From NCBI GenBank assembly GCA_020847095.1, contig JADLCR010000072.1, positions 37,586-101,585 on the forward strand: a stretch of 64,000 nucleotides of DNA. Direction: 5' to 3'. This document shows, in pieces, positions 51,355 to 60,941 of the stretch. Position 1 is the first letter of the stretch; each line of letters starts with the position of its first letter. This stretch comes from Oligoflexia bacterium (GTDB lineage Bacteria > Bdellovibrionota > Bdellovibrionia > JABDDW01). The notes beneath the pieces are model-generated. The model did no database searches and had not been told where the DNA came from. It saw nothing but the letters and a program-made list of their open reading frames with translations. Made by a program: the position numbers and the translations under genes.

Positions 51355-52260
51355 ATGAAAAGACGAGACTGGCTTTATGTTCTAACGGCCCTGGTTTTTG
51401 CTTGGGGAATTGATCGCATTACCAAGCAATGGGCAACCGGTCTCTATGGTGTAAAATTCTATGGCCCCGTTGGTTTTATGCTTCATCACAATCACGGAGC
51501 CATTTTGGGAATATTCAGCGATCTCCCCAGCATGCTGCGAATCGTGAGTTTGTCGACCGGGGGAGCCTTCCTCCTTTTTCTATTCTTTATGATCCAGTTT
51601 TTGCTTCCGACCAAGTCCCTGTCCCTGCGAATTGGCTTGTCTTTGCTCATCGGAGGGATCGTTGGTAATGTGACCGATCGAATTATCTGGGGATATGTTG
51701 TTGATTTTATCATCATCGGATCGCCAAAAAAATTCTCACCTAATTTTAATTTTGCCGACGCCATTCAGTGGGTAGGTTACGCGCTTATTGTGGTTGCACT
51801 TTTGCGCGAAGGCAAATCACTTTGGCCCGCTGAAAATTTGCGAAAGAGCTTTTGGATCAACCCTCGGTATCAGCTTCGCTATTGCATTATTTTGATGCTT
51901 GTTGGATTTGGACTAACAATCGTGCTCGGGACTTATAGTTACACCTACTTAAGCGTAACTATCACTGAGTTACGGGGAGTTAATCCGGCACTCGCCACGC
52001 AGTTTTTGAGGCCTTTTGTTGCAACCTTTGGACTCGTCAGCTTAACTTTTTCTGTAGTCTTGTTTGCCGTGGGCCTGATTCTGTCTCATCGCGCGGCTGG
52101 CCCAATATATGCGTTTCAAAGATTTTTAAATGACCACATTGATGGCAAAGACAGCAAACTCAAACTGAGAACAGGCGATGAGTTTAAAGAATTAGAAAAG
52201 CTGGCCAACCGCATGGCACAAGAACTTAATCCAAAATCACCGCGCTCGAAATCCGGTTAA
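51355..52260 (+). CDS. lspA: Signal peptidase II fused to a two-TM HAMP-like module
   Basis: DRITKQWA, NHGAILGIF, GNVTDRIIWGYVVDFI and FNFADAI keep LspA boxes; C-terminus SHRAAGPIYAFQRFL...LRTGDEFKELEKLANRMAQEL is HAMP-like. Confidence 0.85.
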   Translation: MKRRDWLYVLTALVFAWGIDRITKQWATGLYGVKFYGPVGFMLHHNHGAILGIFSDLPSMLRIVSLSTGGAFLLFLFFMIQFLLPTKSLSLRIGLSLLIGGIVGNVTDRIIWGYVVDFIIIGSPKKFSPNFNFADAIQWVGYALIVVALLREGKSLWPAENLRKSFWINPRYQLRYCIILMLVGFGLTIVLGTYSYTYLSVTITELRGVNPALATQFLRPFVATFGLVSLTFSVVLFAVGLILSHRAAGPIYAFQRFLNDHIDGKDSKLKLRTGDEFKELEKLANRMAQELNPKSPRSKSG

Positions 52261-53053
52261 CATAAAATCGCTTTTCTCGATGTTCACGATGACATAAACC
52301 CACAACGTAATCTCCTTGGGGAGTTCGAACGATTCCCTGAGGAGTCATGCGCCGCGGCTCACCCGGGGTGCTTCCACCTTCATATTTAAATTCAATGGCC
52401 AATTGCTTTTGACTAGCTTCGACCAAAACAGAATAAGTTTCCGATTGAGTCACGAGTTTCTTCAGCGAAAAACGCTCCCATTCAAAAACGGATTCCTGGG
52501 CAGCAAATACTTCGCCAATTGTTTTGTCATCACCAAGCTTTTTCATCAGTTCGAGAGCAACTCCCAAACAAGCCTCTGCGTCATCTAAAGCGCGGTGCGC
52601 GCGCTCCTGGGGAACTTTTAATTCTTTTACGAGAGTGGCGAGCCTGTAATTAAAAAGCTTTGGAATCACTCGTTGACCCAAGAAACAAGTATCAAGCACG
52701 GGGCCGGTGGGAAGACTGAGGCCCGCTCTTTCAATTTCTGGGGCCAAAAACCCCATATCAAATGCCGCATGATGTGCTACCGGAATTCCATCGCCCATAA
52801 ACTTCAAAAAAGGACCAATCACTTCGCCGATCGAGGGAGCATCGGCGACCATTTCGTTGGTGATGCCATGAATGGCAATGACTTGCTCGCCCATAGGGCG
52901 AACGGGCTTAACCAAGGCCTGAAAACGCTCAATGATCTGTCCGTTCTTCCATTTCGCCCCGGCAACCTCTACGATTTCTGCCGTCAGCGGATACTTGCCG
53001 GAAGTCTCGGTATCAAAGCCTACAAAAACACAGTCGCGCCAATTTTTATTCAT
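52226..53053 (-). CDS. DEDDh (DnaQ-like) 3'-5' exonuclease with WYL-like C-terminal domain
   Basis: VGFDTETSGKYP, AHHAAFDMGFL, HRALDDAEA; C-terminus IEFKYEGG...RRMTPQGIVRTPQGDYVVGLCHREHREKRFYVNRI. Confidence 0.8.
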   Translation of the reverse strand: MNKNWRDCVFVGFDTETSGKYPLTAEIVEVAGAKWKNGQIIERFQALVKPVRPMGEQVIAIHGITNEMVADAPSIGEVIGPFLKFMGDGIPVAHHAAFDMGFLAPEIERAGLSLPTGPVLDTCFLGQRVIPKLFNYRLATLVKELKVPQERAHRALDDAEACLGVALELMKKLGDDKTIGEVFAAQESVFEWERFSLKKLVTQSETYSVLVEASQKQLAIEFKYEGGSTPGEPRRMTPQGIVRTPQGDYVVGLCHREHREKRFYVNRISSAVILD

Positions 53054-53080
53054 TTCATGAGGCCTAACACAAATTCAAAA

Positions 53081-54208
53081 TTACTGGGAGCAAAAGGATT
53101 TCAAATCGCCAAATGTTCTTGGCAGCTTATTGACTCCACTAAAACTAACCGTTAGCTCCGGGGACCAAGCTGCTATGGAGCCAATGAGGGACTGTTTGTA
53201 TTTATCAAATGAAACTTTTCCTGAGCAAACCAATTGATGGGCGTTAGTCTCACCTGACGCCGCCGGAACTTCAGAGTATCCAAATGTGACATTGTCCCAT
53301 TCGGCGGCTTTTAGTGCATCCGAAGCGCTGAACTCGCTTTGCGGCCAGCTATCAATCATCACTCGAACCTTATTAAATCCAAGCTCTTTTAAGCACTGGG
53401 CGCTAGGCTGAGCCGCCGAGTTAAACTCTAGGTTGAGCCCTGGATAGTTCATCATCACCAAAGTTGTGACTGGGGTCGCCTCGGGCGACTTCACCATTAA
53501 ATCATTCCAACCAATATCTCGCTCTCTGACTTGAGCTTCTTGACTGACAGCTTCCAAAATATAGCTTCGGAAAACATCGATCTCGGTCGAAAGGTTGTCT
53601 CGTCTCGTTGATCGTCCTCGCAACTTTAGATAGTCGCGTGCTTCAGGAGAATATATCGGAGAGCTCAGTCCCATTGGGGGCATCCCAAAGGCTTCATTTC
53701 CTTTAGAAAGGCCACGCAAATAAAGCTGGAAGAAGGTTTTCGGATGGACGATGTAAATCATTAACTCTCCCGTTTTGGAGCGGATCTTTTCGAGTTCAAT
53801 GATTTCCTTTAAGGCTTCGCCCTCGTAACTCTTTGATCTTTTAGACTTGAATTGGCCAGCCGACTCAATGTCTTTAAATGCCGGGTTAAGTTCAGGAGCT
53901 TTAACCGTAACATTGACAAACGGGCTGAAACTAAAGCCCGTTGAAAGAAATGCTCTCCATGAAGCGTCACAAGAGCTGCTACCTGAAGCGGATCTTGCTT
54001 CTTCGGCGTTATTCGCCGAGGCGGGCAAAGATTGATCATTTAGGGCTAAATCCACCACCGGCTTGGACGGGTCGACTTTGCGCTGTTGAGGAGTGCAGGC
54101 GCTAAAAAGGGCTATTGCCAATATCATCAAAAGGGAAAAATAGGCCAAATCGGAAATTCCTACACGACGAGTGCCAAAAACTGTTCTTAGTTCCGTTTTA
54201 AACTTCAA
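53081..54208 (-). CDS. Predicted lipoprotein of unknown function
   Basis: Hydrophobic segment with lipobox-like ALFSAC. Confidence 0.65.
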   Translation of the reverse strand: MKFKTELRTVFGTRRVGISDLAYFSLLMILAIALFSACTPQQRKVDPSKPVVDLALNDQSLPASANNAEEARSASGSSSCDASWRAFLSTGFSFSPFVNVTVKAPELNPAFKDIESAGQFKSKRSKSYEGEALKEIIELEKIRSKTGELMIYIVHPKTFFQLYLRGLSKGNEAFGMPPMGLSSPIYSPEARDYLKLRGRSTRRDNLSTEIDVFRSYILEAVSQEAQVRERDIGWNDLMVKSPEATPVTTLVMMNYPGLNLEFNSAAQPSAQCLKELGFNKVRVMIDSWPQSEFSASDALKAAEWDNVTFGYSEVPAASGETNAHQLVCSGKVSFDKYKQSLIGSIAAWSPELTVSFSGVNKLPRTFGDLKSFCSQ

Positions 54209-54271
54209 TCACAAGCTCCATTTGCCAAAAGAAACCGTTCCTATGAAAGACTCATGCCAGTGAACAAAGTC

Positions 54272-54301
54272 TTGACCGAAGAGTGCGGTACTGCCTAATC
54301 T
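54272..54301 (+). promoter_or_regulatory. Candidate fabI promoter TTGACC-N18-TAATCT
   Basis: -35 54272-54277, -10 54296-54301, 6 nt before ATG. Confidence 0.6.
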
Positions 54302-54307
54302 GGCCCC

Positions 54308-55102
54308 ATGTTAACACCAAACAAACGCGCCCTCATCATGGGTGTGGCCAACGAAAGATCAATTGCCTGGGCTGCCGCACAACGCCTTAAACTACAAGGT
54401 GCTGAGATTATTTTGACCTATCCAAACGATGCCATTAAAAAGCGCGTCGAACCCTTGGCCGCTGAACTTGGCGCCAAAGCAGTCATTGAATGTGATGTTT
54501 CAAGTGACGCTTCCATCACGCGGTGTTTTGAACAGATTAAAAAGCATTGGGACCATATCGATATTTTAGTTCACTCATTGGCCTTTGCTGACAAACAAGA
54601 CCTTGAAGGAGCGTTCGTGACCACGAGTCGCGAGAGTTTTAGAAAGGCCCTTGATGTCTCAGCTTACAGTTTGATTGCAGTCACGCGAGAAGCCCTTCCA
54701 CTAATGAAAAGCGGAAGCTCCATCATCACAATGACTTATTTGGGCGCAACTAAGGTTATTCAAAATTATAACTTGATGGGCGTTGCTAAAGCGGCCTTAG
54801 AAGCCTGCGTTCGTTATCTGGCCTGGGACCTAGGTTCAAAAGGAATTCGCGTCAATGCCATTTCGGCGGGCCCTGTGAAAACATTGGCGGCTTCGGGAGT
54901 CCGCGGTTTTAGAAGCCTACTCGATTCGGTCGGGCAGATGAGCGCCCTTCAGCGCAACATCACCGCCGACGAAGTTGGGAAGTCGACAGTCTATCTCGCG
55001 AGCGACTTATCAAGCGGCGTCACCGGAGAAATTCATTTCGTCGATGCCGGATTTAATACGGGAGCGCTACGAGTTCCCGACGCCAAACCTCAAGCCGATT
55101 AA
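54308..55102 (+). CDS. fabI: Enoyl-ACP reductase (NADH)
   Basis: MGVANERSIAWAAAQRL, SLAFADKQDLEGAF, YNLMGVAKAALEA, RVNAISAGPVKTLAASGV. Confidence 0.95.
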   Translation: MLTPNKRALIMGVANERSIAWAAAQRLKLQGAEIILTYPNDAIKKRVEPLAAELGAKAVIECDVSSDASITRCFEQIKKHWDHIDILVHSLAFADKQDLEGAFVTTSRESFRKALDVSAYSLIAVTREALPLMKSGSSIITMTYLGATKVIQNYNLMGVAKAALEACVRYLAWDLGSKGIRVNAISAGPVKTLAASGVRGFRSLLDSVGQMSALQRNITADEVGKSTVYLASDLSSGVTGEIHFVDAGFNTGALRVPDAKPQAD

Positions 55103-55596
55103 GCTGATTTTCTAGATTTACGTTGATGGCTGGGGCGGCTAGCTGTTTCAACTTGCCGACGCTGCATTTCTAGTTTGAGCAGCGGGGCAAATTCAGCAAA
55201 TACGCGAGCCACTGGATGCCGAGAATGCTCTCCAAAAACCTCCATCGTCAGTAGCCCAATATTGATCCAAAACTGAGGGCTTCGCATGGGGTCGTCGTTG
55301 TCCTTATGATTTTCATAGTTCTGCAGCCATCCACTTACCCAATGAGCCACAACGCGCTCGGTATGAATTCGATATTCATGAGCAATATGGGCCATATGAT
55401 TGATAATTGTGTACGGAAGAATGATTCCGCAGATCAAAGTACCCAATCCCGCAAAGGCGAGGCTAGCAGCTGACCAATCGTGAGTTTGTGTGTAGCTCCA
55501 AAAGGCCACGCATCCCAGAAAGAAAAATAACACGTTGAAGAAAAACAAAACCTGAAGGGCCCGTTTGTAATAGATAAAGCGGCGAAAGATATCCAT
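55099..55596 (-). CDS. Two-TM membrane protein of unknown function
   Basis: Two hydrophobic segments, basic C-terminus, SD GGAGG upstream. Confidence 0.6.
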   Translation of the reverse strand: MDIFRRFIYYKRALQVLFFFNVLFFFLGCVAFWSYTQTHDWSAASLAFAGLGTLICGIILPYTIINHMAHIAHEYRIHTERVVAHWVSGWLQNYENHKDNDDPMRSPQFWINIGLLTMEVFGEHSRHPVARVFAEFAPLLKLEMQRRQVETASRPSHQRKSRKSA

Positions 55597-55651
55597 GGTG
55601 CAATCTCCTCCACCTACTTATTCGGAATCAGTGCCTAAATTCTAAGCTCGA

Positions 55652-56038
55652 CTAACGGCTGATTTGAATCAAAAGTACGGCTAAATCCTGCTCGGATAGG
55701 ATTTCACGATGCCCGGCTGCTTGAAGATCTTTTTTCAATAGCTCCATCGCACGAACTAAAAGGAAGGTGGGCTCCATTCCGCCCAAGTACAAGGCCGCAT
55801 CAGATGAGGCGGCTCGGTAGACTTCCTTTTTATAATACGACGTCGATGACGAACCCGTACCTGACGAATCGGAAACCGAGGACGACCCATTACCAGTCAA
55901 CGAGGAGTCCGAGTAGCTCGTGCGACTATCCGTTGTTTGACCGATGGACCCGCCAGAAAGGTCATAGGAGATCCAATCCGAACATAAGCCTGTTGAACCC
56001 GCCAAAATGACTGTTAATGCCAATGTGATTTCTTTCAC
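55652..56038 (-). CDS. Secreted Ser/Thr-rich small protein
   Basis: Signal peptide and low-complexity TSYSDSSLTGNGSSSVSDSSGTGSSSTS. Confidence 0.6.
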   Translation of the reverse strand: MKEITLALTVILAGSTGLCSDWISYDLSGGSIGQTTDSRTSYSDSSLTGNGSSSVSDSSGTGSSSTSYYKKEVYRAASSDAALYLGGMEPTFLLVRAMELLKKDLQAAGHREILSEQDLAVLLIQISR

Positions 56039-56142
56039 AGCTACCCCCCGGTTTGAAATTCAAGTTCATATTTACGATTAAAATTTCCCCCTAGCAACAT
56101 AGAAATCCTTTACCCAGCCTTAGTGGTCTGCTACCAAGCGTT

Positions 56143-57966
56143 ATGATTTTAGCTGCCATTATTTTCAAATTGGGGATTTTAGTCCCCGCCTGGGCCGACC
56201 TTATTATTGATGTCAAAGGACTCCCTTCCAGTCAGATTGTGGAGGGTCAGCGCAAGCTCGATGCAGTTTGGATGGCTCTGCCTCCGATCATGAGGGAAGC
56301 ATTAAGTAGCGACATCAAAATAGAATTTAAGAATTGGCCGGCGCCTCAGGAGCGGCGAACCACTATCTTCGGTGAATACCGGGACCGAAAAATCTATCTC
56401 AATAAATCTCTGCAGGCCGCACTCACAAGCCCTTCTGATCATTTGAAGGTCAAACGCGTTTTAGCCCATGAACTGATGCATGCGTACGAACACGCACTGA
56501 AAGCTTCAAAAAAGCAAAAGCTATCGCAAAATGAACAATTCTTGGCGTTACTAAACTTTACTAAGCGAGGAGTTATTGTTCGCACAAGGTCACAGTCAAA
56601 CGTCATGGAGCAAAGAAGCCCCGATGTGTACGAGTTCGAAAACCCAAAAGAAGCAGTTGCCGTAAACTTTGAACACTTTCTCTTGGACCCCGAATTTGGT
56701 TGTCGAAGACCTGCTGTTTACCATTTTTTATCTCGAGCACTGAACTTCGAACCGACGAAACAGTGTGAAACGAGCCACCTCGTGGCCGTAAACAACGGCT
56801 CATTCATTAGCGAGAGGCCCTTTTATTGGGCCAATATCGATCCAAAAAGAGTCTATTCAATACACTACTTATTTGCATCTAAGGGATCAGCACTCATGAG
56901 TCGATGGGGGCACGCCATGTTTCGCATAGTTTTATGTGCACCAGAGCGAACTCAAGTCGGTCCCGAGTGTGAGTTGGACATCGACCATCATGTGGTAGCC
57001 AGCTACCGCGCCAACATCAACGAACTTAAAATTAGTTACTGGAAAGGCTTGATTGGAGCCTATCCGTCTCAATTGTTCTTACTTGATTTTGCGCAGGTCA
57101 TCGAGGAGTACACCAAAGGTGAGCTCAGAGACCTTTTGAGCGTACCAATGTCACTATCAGAAGAAGAAAAAAACCTGTTTTTGTTTCGGGTGATTGAGCA
57201 TGCCTGGAGCTATCGCTCGAAATATAAATTCTTATCCAATAATTGCGCCACCGAATCGCTCAATTTAATCAAAGGCACCGTTGACGACGCCGAGTTTAAC
57301 GACAAGTATCCCTTTTCACCAAAAGGGCTATACAGCGATTTGGAAAAAACCAAACTCATGGAGGCTGACTTGCTTGCCGACAAAACGGCCGCTCAAGCGC
57401 GGGGTTTGTTGATCGTCTCAAAGAGGGCATCGTTGCAAAGGGCATTTGAGATTCTTAAACAAAAGGGTCTAAGGAGCGACAAAGCCGATGTTAAAGAGTT
57501 TGTTGAAAAATCAAAGCCGGTTGATCGACGCCGCGACTACGAGAACCTCCTAACACTTAATCCGGGCGAACGAATGAAGCTTGCCGCCCTCTGTTTTGCC
57601 CTAGAAAGTCAGGCGGAGCACATGGCACAAAAGCAATATATGAAGTTTTTAGGTAAGAAATTGTTCGACCTTAAAAATACTTCGCCACTTTATAGCAAGT
57701 CACTGGATTTAAGAAAATCTTATGATCAGCTGATGGCATGGAATCTCGTTCCTCAAGGCTACGGAGCACCAACACTTCAAGAAATTTTAGGAATTGACGA
57801 AGCTTCATTGACCGAACGAAGTCGGAGCCTGAACCGAGAAACCAAAGCGCTTTTTGAGCAACTCAAGCAATTGGTCCCAGAGAAGACCGCCGAAATCACT
57901 TACATTGAAGAATCGGTCAAGTGGCTGAGGCAATTGGCATTGAGTATGCAACCTAGCCTTCCATGA
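56143..57966 (+). CDS. Secreted protein with HExxH zincin-like N-terminus and DUF4105-like C-terminal domain
   Basis: VLAHELMHAYEHAL (HELMH at 56467-56481); C-terminal SRWGHAMFRI ... SNNCATESLNLI. Confidence 0.7.
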   Translation: MILAAIIFKLGILVPAWADLIIDVKGLPSSQIVEGQRKLDAVWMALPPIMREALSSDIKIEFKNWPAPQERRTTIFGEYRDRKIYLNKSLQAALTSPSDHLKVKRVLAHELMHAYEHALKASKKQKLSQNEQFLALLNFTKRGVIVRTRSQSNVMEQRSPDVYEFENPKEAVAVNFEHFLLDPEFGCRRPAVYHFLSRALNFEPTKQCETSHLVAVNNGSFISERPFYWANIDPKRVYSIHYLFASKGSALMSRWGHAMFRIVLCAPERTQVGPECELDIDHHVVASYRANINELKISYWKGLIGAYPSQLFLLDFAQVIEEYTKGELRDLLSVPMSLSEEEKNLFLFRVIEHAWSYRSKYKFLSNNCATESLNLIKGTVDDAEFNDKYPFSPKGLYSDLEKTKLMEADLLADKTAAQARGLLIVSKRASLQRAFEILKQKGLRSDKADVKEFVEKSKPVDRRRDYENLLTLNPGERMKLAALCFALESQAEHMAQKQYMKFLGKKLFDLKNTSPLYSKSLDLRKSYDQLMAWNLVPQGYGAPTLQEILGIDEASLTERSRSLNRETKALFEQLKQLVPEKTAEITYIEESVKWLRQLALSMQPSLP

Positions 57967-59318
57967 CAAAGGCAATTTATTGGGCAATTCTTATATTCAC
58001 ACTGACGTCATTTGGAGCCCATAAGGCTCGCGCAGACAAAACAATCGTTGGGCGCCTTAACAAGGGGTTTAAAGAAGTATTAGGCAAGTGCCCGGAACGC
58101 CTTTGGCCTGATCTAAACTACAAGGATGTTCAGTTTGCAGTCGCTCTTCCTAAAGAAAAAAGGGCCTGGCTGTGGAATGGAAAGGGCGATTTAAAGTCTT
58201 TTAAGAAAATGAACTTCGATGAAGTCATGGCCAAAGCCTCACGAAATCGCTTTTCGGTCATTTCCATCAATAATCGCCCCACCATGTTTCTTGATTTAGA
58301 AGATTTAAAGTCCGCAAAAGAGGCCTTCGAACTGATCGTGCACGAAGCCTTTCATGCCTTTCACCAACCTCGATTCACTATTCCAAACGCGAGTGGCCGA
58401 AGGGGCATTCCTTTTCCATTGAGCGAAAAGCTTCCCTATTTTGCCCGTATGATGCTGCGAACTCTAACCTTAGGACTCATGCATCCCGAGCTTAGGGAAC
58501 AAAAACTCGGTGAGGCAGCCTTTTGGGTCAAAGAGATTGAAAGTTATGATCCGACCGAATTGACACGACAACGACGATTCGAAATATCCGAGGGCACGGC
58601 CACATATGTGCAAGCTGTTTCCGGCATCTTATTTGATTACGGCTGTAAGGTTTCTGAGCATATTGTCAGGCAACAACTCATTGAACGCACCCGATCGGAC
58701 GCAGAAGGTGTGCAAGGCGCCGCTGCCGAATATTCACTGGGCCTATATCGGGTGGGCGCCGCAGCCCTTACTTATTTGAGGGTGACCGATACGAAAAACT
58801 GGGAGCGCCTTGTTGAAAATGGAATTACTCCCTTGGAAGTTTTGCTGCGGGACAAAAAACCGATAGCCTCAGAGAATGACCCCGCGATGCTGGCCCATTT
58901 TAAAATCGATGCGGAAATTGGAAATCAAAGAGTTGCTGTTGAATTGAGTCCTTTGTTGGATGCATTAAATAGTAAGGATGCTCTTCGGCTATCAGTACCG
59001 TCAAATTGGGGAAGAGAGTTTTCTACCGGCGGCCTTTATATTTCGGGCTTGGCACCAAACAGCATCGCAGCATTGTTTCTCACCCAGAGTTTTAAGAATA
59101 ATGAGTCAGTCTTAGAAGTTAACGGCGTCACCGGTTTCTTGATGCCTGAAACTCCTTGCGGAGGCACGCAGACTGTTTTCGTAATGGGAAAGGACCCCTC
59201 GTTTGAAGGGTCTTTTGATCAACCAATAGTCTTCAGCGCACCACCCCTAGCCACCGGAAAGTTCAAAATCGAAAAACTAACGGATAGCGCTGGCCTCGAC
59301 TGGATTTGCGCGCGTTAA
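57963..59318 (+). CDS. Secreted gluzincin-like metalloprotease candidate
   Basis: LIVHEAFHAFHQ (HEAFH at 58341-58355) followed by ISEGTATYVQ; 4-bp overlap with preceding gene. Confidence 0.65.
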   Translation: MTKAIYWAILIFTLTSFGAHKARADKTIVGRLNKGFKEVLGKCPERLWPDLNYKDVQFAVALPKEKRAWLWNGKGDLKSFKKMNFDEVMAKASRNRFSVISINNRPTMFLDLEDLKSAKEAFELIVHEAFHAFHQPRFTIPNASGRRGIPFPLSEKLPYFARMMLRTLTLGLMHPELREQKLGEAAFWVKEIESYDPTELTRQRRFEISEGTATYVQAVSGILFDYGCKVSEHIVRQQLIERTRSDAEGVQGAAAEYSLGLYRVGAAALTYLRVTDTKNWERLVENGITPLEVLLRDKKPIASENDPAMLAHFKIDAEIGNQRVAVELSPLLDALNSKDALRLSVPSNWGREFSTGGLYISGLAPNSIAALFLTQSFKNNESVLEVNGVTGFLMPETPCGGTQTVFVMGKDPSFEGSFDQPIVFSAPPLATGKFKIEKLTDSAGLDWICAR

Positions 59319-59393
59319 TCCAAATGATTTTTCGTATACCTCCGTATGCTCAGCTACTCTCAATCGAGAGAGCCTCCTCCGGCATCTTGTGCG

Positions 59394-59422
59394 TTGACAA
59401 AAACGTAAAAGGGGTATGTGAT
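59394..59422 (+). promoter_or_regulatory. Candidate promoter TTGACA-N17-TGTGAT upstream of the nitronate-monooxygenase-like gene
   Basis: Perfect -35 consensus, 4/6 -10, 66 nt leader before ATG 59489. Confidence 0.45.
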
Positions 59423-59488
59423 CGGCACATGTTCCGAGGCCGTCCGACGCGACTAAAAGATTGATTTTTCTCAAATTTTGGGGGAGCC

Positions 59489-60919
59489 ATGGTAACTGCA
59501 GACAAGGAGTCAAACCCAAGGATCATTCAGGGAGGAATGGGAATCGGGATATCCTCTTGGAATTTGGCAAGGGCAGTCTCCATGGAGGGGCATCTGGGAG
59601 TCGTATCAGGAACAGGTATCGATTCGCTAATGATTCGCACGCTTCAGATGGGCGATCCCGGAGCACACTATCGACGAGCTTTACACAGCTTTCCTTTTGA
59701 AAAAGTCGCGAGCAAAATACTGAAAACTTTTTTTGTTGAAGGCGGCATAAATAAAGACCGACCTTTTGCTCACTTGCCGCTCCCGTCTGCAAAGCTCAGT
59801 GCCGATCACGAAGAAATAATTGTTGCCGCTAACTTCGCTGAAGTTTTTTTGGCGAAAGAAGATCACAATGGAATTATTGGAATTAATCTTCTCGAGAAAC
59901 TTCAACTTACGAATTTGCCATCACTCTTTGGCGCCATGCTTGGTGGCGTTGACTATGTGCTGATGGGAGCAGGAATCCCGCGCGAAATACCCGGCGTACT
60001 AGATCGTTTAGCCCTAAACGAAGATGTCTCGATCAGACTAAGTGTCCTTGGAGCTACCTCTGGAGACGACTTTCGAACTTTCTTTTCTCCAAAGAGTTTA
60101 TTTTCGGAGCATCAATTAACGAAATTAAAGCGTCCCCGGTTTTTGGCGATCATCTCTTCTGCCGCGATTGCTATGACTCTGGCTAAAAAGGCCTCTGGGC
60201 GCGTAGATGGCTTCATCGTTGAAGGACCGACTGCTGGTGGCCACAATGCCCCGCCACGATCTTCCTCAGTTACCAACGATAGAGGCGAACCCGTTTATGG
60301 TGAAAAAGACTCCGTGGACCTTGATAATTTGAAAAAAATAGGATTGCCGTTTTGGCTCGCTGGTTCGTATTGTTCTCCGGAAAAGATTCTAGAGGCCATT
60401 GAATTAGGAGCTTGTGGTGTTCAAATCGGTTCAGCTTTTGCTCTAACTGACGAATCAGGACTTGCAAAAGACTTGAAAGAGAAAGCACTCGCACTTTCTG
60501 AAGCTGGCGACCTTGATATCTTTACCGACCCACATTGTTCGCCAACACAATTTCCATTTAAGATCGCGCGCATCAAGGGCACCTTATCAGACGAGAATTT
60601 GTATAAAGCTCGAAAACGAATTTGTGACATTGGTTATCTTCGCCAAATGTATAAGAAAGATGATGGTACGCTAGGTTACCGCTGCCCAGCTGAGCCAGAA
60701 TCACAATTTACTTCAAAGGGCGGAAATATCGAGGATACGCGCGGGCGCCACTGCCTCTGTAACGGGCTTCTCGCGACCCTAGGTTTAGGCAATCTACGAA
60801 GCGATGGATCTCGAGAGTTGCCACTAGTCACTCTCGGAGATGATGCCAAAACAGCCAGTCGTTTCGAAGCCGATCGACGAGGTTATATAGCACGAAATGT
60901 GCTCAAACTTTTGGAATAG
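59489..60919 (+). CDS. Nitronate monooxygenase / 2-nitropropane dioxygenase-like FMN enzyme
   Basis: RIIQGGMGIGISSWNLARAVS, VEGPTAGGHNAPPR, LGACGVQIGSAFALTDESGL. Confidence 0.85.
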   Translation: MVTADKESNPRIIQGGMGIGISSWNLARAVSMEGHLGVVSGTGIDSLMIRTLQMGDPGAHYRRALHSFPFEKVASKILKTFFVEGGINKDRPFAHLPLPSAKLSADHEEIIVAANFAEVFLAKEDHNGIIGINLLEKLQLTNLPSLFGAMLGGVDYVLMGAGIPREIPGVLDRLALNEDVSIRLSVLGATSGDDFRTFFSPKSLFSEHQLTKLKRPRFLAIISSAAIAMTLAKKASGRVDGFIVEGPTAGGHNAPPRSSSVTNDRGEPVYGEKDSVDLDNLKKIGLPFWLAGSYCSPEKILEAIELGACGVQIGSAFALTDESGLAKDLKEKALALSEAGDLDIFTDPHCSPTQFPFKIARIKGTLSDENLYKARKRICDIGYLRQMYKKDDGTLGYRCPAEPESQFTSKGGNIEDTRGRHCLCNGLLATLGLGNLRSDGSRELPLVTLGDDAKTASRFEADRRGYIARNVLKLLE

Positions 60920-60941
60920 CCCCCTCTAAACGCTTTAGATC

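Noticed and set aside
59167-59215. GACCCCTCGTTTGAAGGGTCTTTT terminator-like hairpin
   Set aside because: Short stem inside a confident CDS; likely coincidental.
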